Below are positions 32,043 through 45,663 of a stretch of 46,982 bases of DNA, in pieces. The notes beneath the pieces are model-generated. The model had not been told where the DNA came from and made no database searches. It saw only the letters and a program-made list of their open reading frames with translations. The stretch spans positions 1 through 46,982 of the forward strand of contig JAUIGO010000019.1 of the NCBI GenBank assembly GCA_030429955.1, read 5' to 3'. Numbering within the stretch: the first letter of the stretch is position 1; every line of letters starts with the position of its first letter. Source of the stretch: Bacteroidia bacterium (lineage in GTDB: Bacteria > Bacteroidota > Bacteroidia > Flavobacteriales > Flavobacteriaceae). The position numbers were made by a program, and so were the translations under genes.

Positions 32043-33221
32043 TTATTGATTTGGAATTAACTTGAAAAGCACAACGTCTCTTTTAGGCACTTGAAGATTA
32101 ATGATGTCTTCTGTAGTTCCTATAGTTTTGTTTTCCCACACATTTGAAACTGTATAGTCACCTTTAAATTCTCTTATTTTCAGCTTTTTCCAGTTCAAAG
32201 TGTACTCTTTAGCATTTGTGTCTCTATTAAACAAACAAATGGCGATACCTCCATTTTCTAAAGGTTTTTGCCAAATCTCAAAATGCCCATCATCATGAAT
32301 TTTGAAGCCTTGTTTTCCAAGTTTGTCTTGATCTATGGCTATTACGTTTTTATTAGTAAGAATTTCTTGTGTTTCTATAGTCATGTTTCGCAAGTCATTT
32401 CCAGTCATTAAAGGTGCTGCAAGCATACACCACATGGTAAAGTGAGCTCGACTTTCGTTAACTGGCATTTCAATACCTACGGTTAACATATCAGGATCGT
32501 TCCAATGTCCTGGGCCTGCATATTTTTCTAATCCAACTTGCATGTCAAGAATATTTGACCATCCAATTTGGTTTCCCCAACTATCACCATCAAAACGACC
32601 ATCAAAACTAATATCGTAAGTAGTGCGCCATATATGACCAACCTCTTTTGCCCATTCCCAAGGTTTGTTAATTCCCCATTCACAAATACTAAAAAGCATT
32701 GGCCTTTTGTTTTCGAATAACGCATCACGCATTAAGGTGTAAGATGCAATTGCATCTTGACCTTCGGTGTTGCACCAATCGTATTTTAGGTAATCAACTT
32801 CCCATTCGGCATATTTTTCGGCATCTTTAAATTCAAAGCCTTTACTTCCAGGACGTCCACCACAAGTGTGTGTGCCAGCATCTGAATAAATCCCAAATTT
32901 TAATCCTTTTGAATGAATATAATCAGCAAGCGCTTTCATTCCTGAAGGAAATTTTTCTTTATCAACAATAATGTAACCATTTTCATCACGACCAACTTGC
33001 CAGCAATCGTCAATAACTATATATTCATAGCCAACTGCTTTTAACCCTTTAGAGACCATAGTATCTGCCATTTCTCTAATAACTGTTTCGTTAATGCCAT
33101 CACACTTAAATGTATTCCAGCTATTCCAACCCATTGGAGGTGTTAATGCAATACCATCAAATTTTTGTGCCTGTGAGTAAAAACATATGAGAGTTGAAAG
33201 CAAAATGAGTTTATACTTCAT
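32043..33221 (-). CDS. GH27 alpha-galactosidase, exported
   Basis: A signal peptide (MKYKLILLSTLICFYSQAQ) precedes a (beta/alpha)8 barrel that starts with the family hallmark PPMGWNSWNTF and continues YIVIDDCWQ. The nucleophile is D148 in YLKYDWCN and the acid/base D203 in RTTYDI. A C-terminal beta-sandwich follows (EIWQKPLENGGIAICLFNRD). It removes terminal alpha-galactosyl residues; alpha-N-acetylgalactosaminidase belongs to the same family and cannot be excluded. It lies 11 nt from the GH2 gene upstream and 18 nt from the fusion gene downstream. Confidence 0.92.
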   Translation of the reverse strand: MKYKLILLSTLICFYSQAQKFDGIALTPPMGWNSWNTFKCDGINETVIREMADTMVSKGLKAVGYEYIVIDDCWQVGRDENGYIIVDKEKFPSGMKALADYIHSKGLKFGIYSDAGTHTCGGRPGSKGFEFKDAEKYAEWEVDYLKYDWCNTEGQDAIASYTLMRDALFENKRPMLFSICEWGINKPWEWAKEVGHIWRTTYDISFDGRFDGDSWGNQIGWSNILDMQVGLEKYAGPGHWNDPDMLTVGIEMPVNESRAHFTMWCMLAAPLMTGNDLRNMTIETQEILTNKNVIAIDQDKLGKQGFKIHDDGHFEIWQKPLENGGIAICLFNRDTNAKEYTLNWKKLKIREFKGDYTVSNVWENKTIGTTEDIINLQVPKRDVVLFKLIPNQ

Positions 33222-33232
33222 AGATTGATTTG

Positions 33233-38520
<5,288 letters not shown>

Positions 38521-38528
<8 letters not shown>

Positions 38529-39432
38529 GTATTTTTAATTTAATGTTCCAATGATAAGCATTGTTTGGCTTGAGTTCTAATAAACCTATTGTATTATTAA
38601 ATGTATTTGGGGCAGAAGTTATTGGTTCAATAGCAATGCTTTTTCTATCTAAAGGTGTATAAATCTGTAAAAAACTGTTATGTGAATTTTTGAAATTCAT
38701 CTTGATTTTGTAGTTGTTTGTTTTGAAATACACTTCGTTTTTTAAAAGTATGAAAGTATCATCAAACAACTTATTATTTATCATAAAAGTTGATGGCTCT
38801 GTATTGTTTGTTTTTTTTAATGGAATCATTTGTTCATCACAAACTAGTTTTTCTTTTGAAGAAAATGACAAGGTATTTGAACTTAAATCATCCGTTTTAA
38901 AATAAGGATGCCAACCTAGTCCGAAAGGAAAAGAGCTTTCATTTTGATTGAATATTTTGAAGTCAATTTTTAAACCTTCATTTGAAATTATATAAATGAC
39001 TTTCAACTCAAATTTGAATGGAAATCCTTTTAAAGTTCCATCAGAACAATATGATAGTTGTACACTAGCTTTTGTAGTTGACGTATCGCAATTGTCAACT
39101 TTAAAAGCCTTATTGAAAACTAAACCATGTAACGCATTGGAACGATTAGTTTCGTTTGTTTCAAGCCTATAATTTTTATTTTCAAAAATATATTCACCAT
39201 TTGGGATCCTTCCAACAAAAGGAAAAAGAATAGCAGATTGATATACTTCCTTGTAAGTTTCTAATCCATTTTCTGAAATAGCTATTCCGTGAATAATATC
39301 AATATCATTAAAAGCTAATTCCTGAATACTCGCTCCTAAATTTGGAAAAATTTTGCATGAAACATTATCTCCATAAACATGGATATAATTCAGTTTTGGA
39401 TTTTTATTTGTGGTTTTTTTTAATGAGATCAT
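38521..39432 (-). CDS. Aldose 1-epimerase (galactose mutarotase-like)
   Basis: The protein has 303 residues of beta-sandwich pattern with GMR family markers: FPFVGRIPNGEY near 70, NALHGLVFNK (active-site His) near 98 and FGLGWHPYFK near 170. It interconverts beta- and alpha-galactose, so that the beta-galactose freed by GH2 enzymes becomes a galactokinase substrate. No signal peptide is present, so it acts in the cytoplasm. It abuts the dehydratase gene with no gap and overlaps the GH63 gene by 8 bp. Confidence 0.88.
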
Positions 39433-40500
39433 TTATCTTAAAATAAATCCATCTTTCATAGGATCATTTGGATCAAGCACAAAGGTCTGCATTCCTGTAA
39501 TATGTGCAGTGCCTTCAACTTGAGGTATTACAGCTTTAAAAGAACCATAATCTTCTTCCGAAATTATTGAGCCTTTAAACTTAGAGCCTGTAATACTTTC
39601 TATAATCATTTTTTCACCATAATCAATTTCTTTTCTCGCTTTATGAATTGCCATTCGACCAGATACACCAGAGCCTGTTGGACAACGATCTACTTCACCT
39701 TCGGCAAAAATGCAAACATTCTTGCTGTCTGCTCCAGAAGGTTGTTTGTTGTTGTCAATAAATATGGTTCCATAAAGGAAACTTAAATCATTCTCAAAAG
39801 GATGTTGTATTTCTTTGTCAGCTTTCATCACAGCGTGCTTTATTTTTATTCCATTATCAATTAATTTTCGATAGGAATTTTCATCTAAATTAAAATCAAA
39901 TGTATTTTTAGCCATATCTACATAAGCATAAAATGCACCACCATAGGCTAAATCATAAGTGATTTTTCCCAAGCCTTCAACTTCTATAGTTCTATCTAAT
40001 CCAACCACAAAACTTGGTACACAATGAAAGCGAACTCCTGTAACTTTGCCATGTTTAACATTTGCAAAAGATGTAATCCTTCCACAAGGCGCATCTATTT
40101 TAATTGTATTGTCACCTTCTTTTACATCAATCCAATGCATTTCAACAGCTAAAGTAGAAATGGCAATAATGGCATGACCACACATAGTTGAGTAGCCTTC
40201 ATTATGTAAAAATAGGACTCCAAAATCAGCTTCACTATCATTAGGAGGTAATAAAATGCAGCCATACATATCTGCATGACCACGAGGTTCAAACATTAAA
40301 GCTGTTCGTAAATGGTCATAGTGTTCTTTACAATATCGTCTGTATTCTAAAACAGAATTGCCTTTTAATTCAGGGAAACCATCTACAATGACGCGAAGTG
40401 GTTCGCCTCCTGTATGCATGTCTATGGTTTTGATTTGCAACCAGTTATTTGGCACATTGAATTTTGTTTTTGACTTTATGTTCTGGTAAGTTTTATTCAT
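39433..40500 (-). CDS. Trans-3-hydroxy-L-proline dehydratase (proline racemase family, Cys/Thr type)
   Basis: The ATG at 40500 gives 355 residues and an 8-bp overlap with the upstream gene (ATGAATAA); an in-frame start 33 nt earlier would lengthen the overlap. The first catalytic Cys107 is in MCGHAII, but the second position is Thr275 in DRCPTGSGVSG. Replacement of the second Cys by Thr is the known diagnostic of trans-3-hydroxy-L-proline dehydratases such as human L3HYPDH. The product is pyrroline-2-carboxylate, and the adjacent OCD-family gene supplies the matching reductase. This pairing strongly supports the call. Confidence 0.9.
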   Translation of the reverse strand: MNKTYQNIKSKTKFNVPNNWLQIKTIDMHTGGEPLRVIVDGFPELKGNSVLEYRRYCKEHYDHLRTALMFEPRGHADMYGCILLPPNDSEADFGVLFLHNEGYSTMCGHAIIAISTLAVEMHWIDVKEGDNTIKIDAPCGRITSFANVKHGKVTGVRFHCVPSFVVGLDRTIEVEGLGKITYDLAYGGAFYAYVDMAKNTFDFNLDENSYRKLIDNGIKIKHAVMKADKEIQHPFENDLSFLYGTIFIDNNKQPSGADSKNVCIFAEGEVDRCPTGSGVSGRMAIHKARKEIDYGEKMIIESITGSKFKGSIISEEDYGSFKAVIPQVEGTAHITGMQTFVLDPNDPMKDGFILR

Positions 40501-41452
40501 TAATAAATTTTGTATAATAGTATTTTGCTGCAACTAAATCTTCAAGGGCATGACCAACTGATTTGAATACAGTGACTTCAGAATCATTGATTCTACCTGA
40601 TTTATCACCTAAGCAAAGCTGAAATAAATCGGCTTTTATGTCTTCTTTTTTTAATGTTCCATTAGTAAGCGGAATCAGAATATCACCACTTTCTTTAAGT
40701 CCTCCTTGAAACGTATCAACAAAAACTGAAGATTTTTTAATGGTTTCGTCATCAGCTTCTCTCATGTCTTTTTTATAAGCACCAACAAGATCGATGTGTT
40801 GCCCATCTTTAAGATATTTGCCAAATACTAATGGTGTTTTTGATAAAGTTGCACATGATATTATGTCAACTTCGGAGATTTTTTCTTCAATGGTTTCTAT
40901 TGCTTTTGCAACATATTTCTCATTTGAAAGTTGGTCACAAATTGCTTTAGCTTTCTCAATAGTTCTTCCCCAAACATAAACGGATTCTATTGGTCTTACT
41001 GAAGCATGTGCTCTAATTAAATTTAAAGAAAGCGCTCCAGTACCAATCATTAAAAGAGAGTTGGAGTTTTTTCTTGATAAAAATGAAGATGCTAAGGCAG
41101 AAGCAGCTGCAGTTCGTTTTGCTGTTAGGCTTTTGGCTTCTAAAATGGCTTTAATGGTTCCTTTTTTAGCGTCTAAGTAAATGTAAGTTCCTTGTATAGA
41201 AGGTAAATCAAATTGACCATTTTCAGGGTTTACAGTTACAATCTTTACTCCAGCTTCTTGGCTTGGTTTCCAAGCAGGCATTAACAGTAGCGTTGAATCT
41301 GAATTGACTTCATGGTTAGGAAAATCATGGTGATGACGCATAGGAACAATGATTTCTTTTGAAGAAAACCCTTGTTTTAATGCTGAAATTAACTGAATAA
41401 AGTCAGTGTTTTGTTCAATAAAATCAGCATTAATTTGTGCAATGGTATCCAT
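40493..41452 (-). CDS. Pyrroline-2-carboxylate reductase (ornithine cyclodeaminase/mu-crystallin family)
   Basis: The protein has 319 residues with an NAD(P)-binding Rossmann core (LLMIGTGALSLNLIRAH ... VYVWGRT) and the OCD-family elements ETKS-like region AKSLTAKRTAAASALAS and DLVGAYKKDMREAD near 220. The family includes ornithine cyclodeaminase, alanine dehydrogenase and the reductase that converts pyrroline-2-carboxylate to L-proline. Overlap with the Cys/Thr dehydratase gene selects the last role. It is the first gene of the 12-gene train. No clear -7/-33 promoter was found in the 225 nt upstream. Confidence 0.87.
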   Translation of the reverse strand: MDTIAQINADFIEQNTDFIQLISALKQGFSSKEIIVPMRHHHDFPNHEVNSDSTLLLMPAWKPSQEAGVKIVTVNPENGQFDLPSIQGTYIYLDAKKGTIKAILEAKSLTAKRTAAASALASSFLSRKNSNSLLMIGTGALSLNLIRAHASVRPIESVYVWGRTIEKAKAICDQLSNEKYVAKAIETIEEKISEVDIISCATLSKTPLVFGKYLKDGQHIDLVGAYKKDMREADDETIKKSSVFVDTFQGGLKESGDILIPLTNGTLKKEDIKADLFQLCLGDKSGRINDSEVTVFKSVGHALEDLVAAKYYYTKFINE

Positions 41453-41456
41453 AGTT

Positions 41457-41677
41457 TAAATATAGATAATTCTTGAAATTTAAGTATTGAATTTGAAGAT
41501 AAATTAAGGACACCTTATTCACAAAGATTAAGCAGTTTAACCAAAAAATATGCATGAAACGCTATTTCAACAGAAAAGCATTTCTATTCGTCGAAATATT
41601 AAAGTTTAGTCGATTAAAAATGAGATATTTAGAATAGATTAATAGCCCAAGTTTATTGTTAACCTTAATTTTTTGTT
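41457..41677. other. Intergenic region between divergent train and STAS gene
   Basis: This AT-rich gap must contain the promoter of the 19-kb minus-strand train and of the STAS gene. The closest -7 match for the train is AATCTTTG (minus strand, 41522-41529), one base off the core and lacking a -33 partner. I see no clear operator palindrome or small gene. Confidence 0.4.
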
Positions 41678-41956
41678 ATGAATTTAGAAATTACCAGCTA
41701 CAACAACTTTTTTAAAATTAGAGGTATTCTCGACCGAAAAAGTTTACATTTATTTCAAACTACGTTTGAACACATTTTTGAAACTTTCGATAAGCTTACC
41801 ATTAGTATTGAAGGTTTAGAAAGTGTTGACCGTTATGGTGTTAATGCATTAGCGAAACTACATAACGAAGCCATAACAAAGCATAAAAGTTTGTCTATAA
41901 TTGGTTATGGTTGCAAAGATGTTTATGAGCATTTTACAACCAATGATGCTGCTTAA
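41678..41956 (+). CDS. STAS-domain protein lacking the phospho-Ser
   Basis: The protein has 92 residues with the alternating strand-helix layout of STAS domains: FFKIRGILDRKSLHLFQ, LTISIEGLESVDRYGVNALAKLHNEA, KSLSIIGYGCKDVYEHF. STAS proteins act as anti-anti-sigma factors or transporter regulators. In SpoIIAA-type members the loop before helix 2 contains a phosphorylatable Ser (D-S-[ST]-G); here it reads DRYG, so phospho-switching by that residue is unlikely. It ends 6 nt before the stop of the convergent DUF4407 gene. Confidence 0.75.
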   Translation: MNLEITSYNNFFKIRGILDRKSLHLFQTTFEHIFETFDKLTISIEGLESVDRYGVNALAKLHNEAITKHKSLSIIGYGCKDVYEHFTTNDAA

Positions 41957-41962
41957 TTTGAA

Positions 41963-43063
41963 TTATAAAATTCTAGTTTGTTTTTTATAGAAGGCCTCTT
42001 GTTGTTTTTTCATTAACTCGCGTGCCAATTTTTTCTTGTAAGCATAGAGTTCTTCCTCTTCTGCAATATCTCCATACACACGATCATTTATTGTATTATC
42101 TGCATTTAATACTGCATTCTGCTGATATTTTTTCTGTTCGGCCCAAGATTTCAATTCATCTTCACTTTCTAAAAATTTAATATCGTATTCGCCTTTTGGA
42201 GATAATAATTTAGCGAAAATAGGAGAGGTTTCAATAGCTAAAAACAACAGAAATATAAAAAACGATGGTAACCAAGGAAGTTCTCCTAAAGCATTTACTC
42301 TTGCCATTAAACCATCAAAATTATCAATTATGGGTTGCGATGTCGTGACTTGAGTTTCATAATCTGAGTTAAGGTTTGATATTTGAGTTTCAGCTTCTTG
42401 AATTTTTTTAGTATTGGTTTCCCTTAGTGTTTGTAACTCAGCTAAACTTGCATCATGCTTGTCACGCTTTTCTTTATAAACAGGCCCTTTGCCTAAAAGC
42501 ATAGTGCCTTCTCTACCTTCAGCTTCAGCAATATAAGTGTTGTAGTAATTATTAACTTCAGTTTCTTTTGTAGTGATTTCATTTTTTAGATTTGAAATTT
42601 CACTTTGAAGCGAAGCAATGGTTGGGCTGTATTGTTGTGCAATTTGATCTTTATTAGCTAGAGTAAAATCATTTTTTTGCTCTAATAACACTTGATTGAT
42701 TTCTTTTTCAAAAATTTTAAGCTCAAGAGGTTTTGCAATAACAATGGCAATAATAACAGCTAAAATGATACGTGGTGAAGCTTGTATGAGTTCGTCTATA
42801 ACATTTCCTGTTTTTTTAATGGTAGATACAATGTATCGATCCAAATTAAAGATGAGTAAACCCCAAACTAACCCAAAACCGATAGCGGCGAATAGATTGT
42901 CAAACACTGTATATAATGCATAACTAGCAGCAATAAATGCCATGAGTGCTGTAAAAAACACTGTGGCTCCAATACCTGCGTATTTGTTTTGCTCACCCTT
43001 GGAGCAGTCTTTTAAAATGTCTGTATCTGAGCCTGAGCAGATTATGAAAAATTGCTGTAACAT
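41963..43063 (-). CDS. DUF4407 membrane protein with coiled coil
   Basis: The protein has 366 residues: a short N-terminus, about three hydrophobic helices between 28 and 115 (TVFFTALMAFIAASYALYTVFD, AIGFGLVWGLLIFNLDRYIVS, ILAVIIAIVIAKPLEL), a coiled coil from about 130 to 240, another helix near 257-277 (SFFIFLLFLAIETSPIFAKLL) and a charged tail. The LDRYIVST and AIETSPIFAKLL motifs are characteristic of DUF4407. Function is unknown; the topology suggests a periplasmic coiled coil between membrane helices. Confidence 0.85.
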   Translation of the reverse strand: MLQQFFIICSGSDTDILKDCSKGEQNKYAGIGATVFFTALMAFIAASYALYTVFDNLFAAIGFGLVWGLLIFNLDRYIVSTIKKTGNVIDELIQASPRIILAVIIAIVIAKPLELKIFEKEINQVLLEQKNDFTLANKDQIAQQYSPTIASLQSEISNLKNEITTKETEVNNYYNTYIAEAEGREGTMLLGKGPVYKEKRDKHDASLAELQTLRETNTKKIQEAETQISNLNSDYETQVTTSQPIIDNFDGLMARVNALGELPWLPSFFIFLLFLAIETSPIFAKLLSPKGEYDIKFLESEDELKSWAEQKKYQQNAVLNADNTINDRVYGDIAEEEELYAYKKKLARELMKKQQEAFYKKQTRIL

Positions 43064-43083
43064 AATGTCTTGGTTTGATTGAT

Positions 43084-43104
43084 CCTTCGACTAAGCTCAG
43101 GACA
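43084..43104. repeat. GAGCnnAGTCGA-class palindromic element, intergenic
   Basis: On the minus strand it contains GAGCTTAGTCGA with AGGA/TCCT-type flanks, the same 12-nt core class as the two elements inside hemW. It lies between the DUF4407 start and the blaR1-type terminator. Confidence 0.65.
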
Positions 43105-43142
43105 AGTTTGTCTATTAGAACGCAAGTTTGGGGAAAATGTTA

Positions 43143-43169
43143 CAAAAAAAGCCTCAAATTATGAGGCTT
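43143..43169 (-). terminator. Rho-independent terminator of the blaI-blaR1 pair
   Basis: A perfect 8-bp stem (43149-43156 and 43162-43169, AAGCCTCA/TGAGGCTT) with a 5-nt loop is followed on the minus strand by a run of T. It begins 21 nt after the M56 gene stop. Confidence 0.85.
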
Positions 43170-43189
43170 AATATTTTAGGGTGATGATA

Positions 43190-45205
43190 TTAATTATCAA
43201 TTACAACAGGTTTTTTTGAAATGTAAACCTTTGGTTGTTTAGAACTCGCATCAAGAGTTTGAATGTTTAAATGTTTGTTTTCTTTTAAGGTTTTAATGGC
43301 TTCATCAGAAGAGATTTCTTTGCCTTCAAGGTAAAATTTAGCCTCCTTTTTTGCCATGTCAATTACATGATCTAATGGAGATTTAGGTGGTTTAGGTGGT
43401 TCTATTTCTCGTACTCTAATTAAACGCTCTTCATCTGATAGTTTTGCTCTTTGAGCCTCTGCATAAGCTAGCTTTTCTTGTTTTAGCTTTTGTACATCTT
43501 CCTTTTTTCTTAGTTCTTTTACTTTAGCAAGCTCTCTTTTTTCAGTTTTTATTTTGGCAGATTGAGCTTCTTTATAAGCTAGCTTTTCTTTTTTCAGTTT
43601 TTCTACATCAACACTTTTTGCTTCTCTTGCTTTGGTAAGTTCTAGCTTTTGTCTATTCTTATAAGCTTCTTTTTCCTTTTTAAGCTTGGCAGTTTCTTCT
43701 TTGGTTAGAACTCTAACTTGAGTAAGTTCTCCTTTTTCAGTTTTTATTTTTGCCAATCTAGCTTCTTGATAAGCTAGTTTTTCCTGTTTTAAATCTTTTA
43801 CACGAGCTTGCTCATTTTTTTCATTACGCAATTTATATAACCTTGTTGCTTCTTCATATTTTTTTCTTTGATCTGGTGTGGCATTGTCTGGAATTGGAGG
43901 AGGTGGTGGAGGTGGGTTCTCAGAAACCTTTCCATTCTTAACAGTATATTTTCTATTGTACTCTTCAATAACCTTTTTGTACTTTTCTTTTTGTTCTTCA
44001 GTTGCGTTATCTGGTATTGGAGGTGGAGGTGGTGGTGGAAGCACTTTTTCCGCCTCATTTGCGATAGGTGCTGGTGGAGGTGGCAACACAGGAAATGGTT
44101 CTGTGTCCTTTTTTTGCTTATCACTCATTAAGTGATAGATGTATTTCATACGCTCTAAATCCTCTTTTTTAATAATGAGTTGGTCTTTAGGAAGTGAGTA
44201 ATAATGCTTAGCCAACTTTTCGTATTCTTTCATTTGTTCTCTAGAAGCGCCATCTTGTTCTTGGCTTATGTTTTGAGAAGAAATTTCGGAAGGTATTTCA
44301 TCATTACTTTTTTCCAAAAGTTCAAGTTGATTTTTCTCTTCAATAATTTCAATACGATCACTAAAACTATAAAGTGTTAATGCCAATAATGGTAAAAGCA
44401 CGAAGCTTCTTAACCAAATTTTCTGTTTTGATGTTTGTGTTTTCATAACTGTGATTCGTTTTTTGATGGATGAATAATTGATGGCATTCGCTAATTGAAT
44501 GTCTTTGTCATTAGTTGTAAATGCCAATAAAATCTGCTGATAGCTTGAGGTTTCAACACCTTTGTTTAATACAGCTTTATCAGCCAAAAACTCATGATTT
44601 AATTTGATTGAGTTTTTAATGACATGGATTAATGGATTGAACCAAAAAATCACTTGTAAAATTTCAATAAGCAGAATGTCTATACTGTGTTTTTGCTTTG
44701 CATGAGTTTGTTCATGTAACAAGACTTCTTCTGGAATTTGATGCGTTTCGTATTTGTGTTTATTTAAAAAAATGTAGCTAAAAAAGGTGTGTGGTGAAAC
44801 CAAATCTTGTAATAGCACATTGATAAATGATGAATTCTTCAGCTTAGGATTTCGCTTTATTTTCAAAATCATTTGGGCAAGGTTAAAGGCAAATTTTAAC
44901 CCGAACAATAACAACCCAATTCCATAAATACTCCAAAGAATGATGGGTAAATAATTGGTTGGATTTTCAGTTGTTGCCAAAACTAACTCAGACGTTAAAG
45001 GGTCTATTTTGTTAAAGCCATCAACAATGGGTTGTGGTTCAATATATATTGTAAACGTTATAAAAGGAATAGCTATAGAGGTTAATATACTTCCTAAAAG
45101 ATAGAACCGTTTAAACTGATGCATGTTTTCTCGCTCTAAAAAGAGTTTGTAGAACGCTAAAAATATAGCTAAGCATGCGCTGAATTTTAAAATGTAAATA
45201 ATCAT
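43190..45205 (-). CDS. BlaR1-like M56 membrane metallopeptidase with Pro-rich and coiled-coil tail
   Basis: Three N-terminal helices surround an M56 catalytic site, H164-E-Q-T-H168 with likely third ligand E205 in NHEFLADK; a fourth helix lies near 262-282. The rest is not a penicillin-binding sensor. It has two runs of seven or eight prolines near 390 and 431, each followed by PDNAT and a KK(Y) helix, then about four imperfect copies of LKxEKxAYxEAQxAKIKTEK between 471 and 590, and an end domain EGKEISSDEAIKTL ... VYISKKPVVI. BlaR1 proteins cleave or inactivate the paired repressor on a signal; here the signal is unknown. Confidence 0.88.
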   Translation of the reverse strand: MIIYILKFSACLAIFLAFYKLFLERENMHQFKRFYLLGSILTSIAIPFITFTIYIEPQPIVDGFNKIDPLTSELVLATTENPTNYLPIILWSIYGIGLLLFGLKFAFNLAQMILKIKRNPKLKNSSFINVLLQDLVSPHTFFSYIFLNKHKYETHQIPEEVLLHEQTHAKQKHSIDILLIEILQVIFWFNPLIHVIKNSIKLNHEFLADKAVLNKGVETSSYQQILLAFTTNDKDIQLANAINYSSIKKRITVMKTQTSKQKIWLRSFVLLPLLALTLYSFSDRIEIIEEKNQLELLEKSNDEIPSEISSQNISQEQDGASREQMKEYEKLAKHYYSLPKDQLIIKKEDLERMKYIYHLMSDKQKKDTEPFPVLPPPPAPIANEAEKVLPPPPPPPIPDNATEEQKEKYKKVIEEYNRKYTVKNGKVSENPPPPPPPIPDNATPDQRKKYEEATRLYKLRNEKNEQARVKDLKQEKLAYQEARLAKIKTEKGELTQVRVLTKEETAKLKKEKEAYKNRQKLELTKAREAKSVDVEKLKKEKLAYKEAQSAKIKTEKRELAKVKELRKKEDVQKLKQEKLAYAEAQRAKLSDEERLIRVREIEPPKPPKSPLDHVIDMAKKEAKFYLEGKEISSDEAIKTLKENKHLNIQTLDASSKQPKVYISKKPVVIDN

Positions 45206-45207
45206 GC

Positions 45208-45573
45208 TTACTTCTTTTTAATTTCGTTATCAATAAGTGTTTTTAAATCTTCAAGCTCTTCTTTACTCAGATCGGTTTCTTTAGTAAAGAATGATGCAAA
45301 TTGTGTAGCACTATCATTAAAAAAGGTTTTAATTAAACCATTAACATGTTTAGAAAAATAGTCTTTCTTTTTAACCAAAGGATAGTACTCTCTTGATTTT
45401 CCGTCAAGATTATAAGCAACAAAATCTTTATCAATCATACGTTTAAGCAAGGTAGCTACAGTTGTAGTTGCTGGCTTTGGCTCAGGATAGGCTTCTAATA
45501 AATCTTTCATAAAAGCGCGCTCTAACTTCCAGAGATATTGCATGAGTTGTTCTTCTGATTTTGATAATTGCAT
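45208..45573 (-). CDS. BlaI/MecI/CopY-family repressor
   Basis: The protein has 121 residues with a winged-helix domain (LSKSEEQLMQYLWKLERAFMKDLLEAYPEPKPATTTVATLLKRMIDKDFV) and a C-terminal dimerisation helix set, as in PF03965. It represses its own operon by binding TACAnnTGTA palindromes; two such sites lie just upstream at 45594-45636. The M56 gene starts 2 nt after its stop, the usual sensor-protease partner arrangement. A role in beta-lactam response is not implied, since Bacteroidota pairs often control other envelope-stress functions. Confidence 0.93.
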   Translation of the reverse strand: MQLSKSEEQLMQYLWKLERAFMKDLLEAYPEPKPATTTVATLLKRMIDKDFVAYNLDGKSREYYPLVKKKDYFSKHVNGLIKTFFNDSATQFASFFTKETDLSKEELEDLKTLIDNEIKKK

Positions 45574-45593
45574 GGTTCTTAAAATTAATTAAC

Positions 45594-45607
45594 TCTACAA
45601 ACGTAGA
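45594..45607. promoter_or_regulatory. BlaI-type operator 1, overlapping the -7 box
   Basis: TCTACAAACGTAGA is a 6-2-6 palindrome with one mismatch, fitting TACAnnTGTA. On the minus strand it contains TACGTTTG (45598-45605), a perfect TAnnTTTG -7 box, so repressor binding would block RNA polymerase. Confidence 0.75.
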
Positions 45608-45620
45608 ACAAAATTTTTAA

Positions 45621-45636
45621 TTCTACAAATGTAGAA
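45621..45636. promoter_or_regulatory. BlaI-type operator 2, overlapping the -33 box
   Basis: TTCTACAAATGTAGAA is a perfect 7-2-7 palindrome. On the minus strand it holds the -33 TTTG (45626-45629), 20 nt from the -7 box in operator 1. Confidence 0.8.
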
Positions 45637-45663
45637 TGTAAAATTTTAGTTAATTAAATTAGA

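Noticed and set aside
40493..41452. Ornithine cyclodeaminase
   Set aside because: It overlaps a Cys/Thr hydroxyproline dehydratase gene whose product is the substrate of the pyrroline-2-carboxylate reductase branch of this family.
43868..44135. Plus-strand Gly/Trp-rich open frames opposite the M56 gene
   Set aside because: They are antisense shadows of the polyproline runs (CCN codons read as GGN) and have no supporting start context.
43190..45573. Beta-lactam resistance operon
   Set aside because: No beta-lactamase gene and no penicillin-binding sensor domain are present; the BlaI/M56 architecture alone does not imply it.
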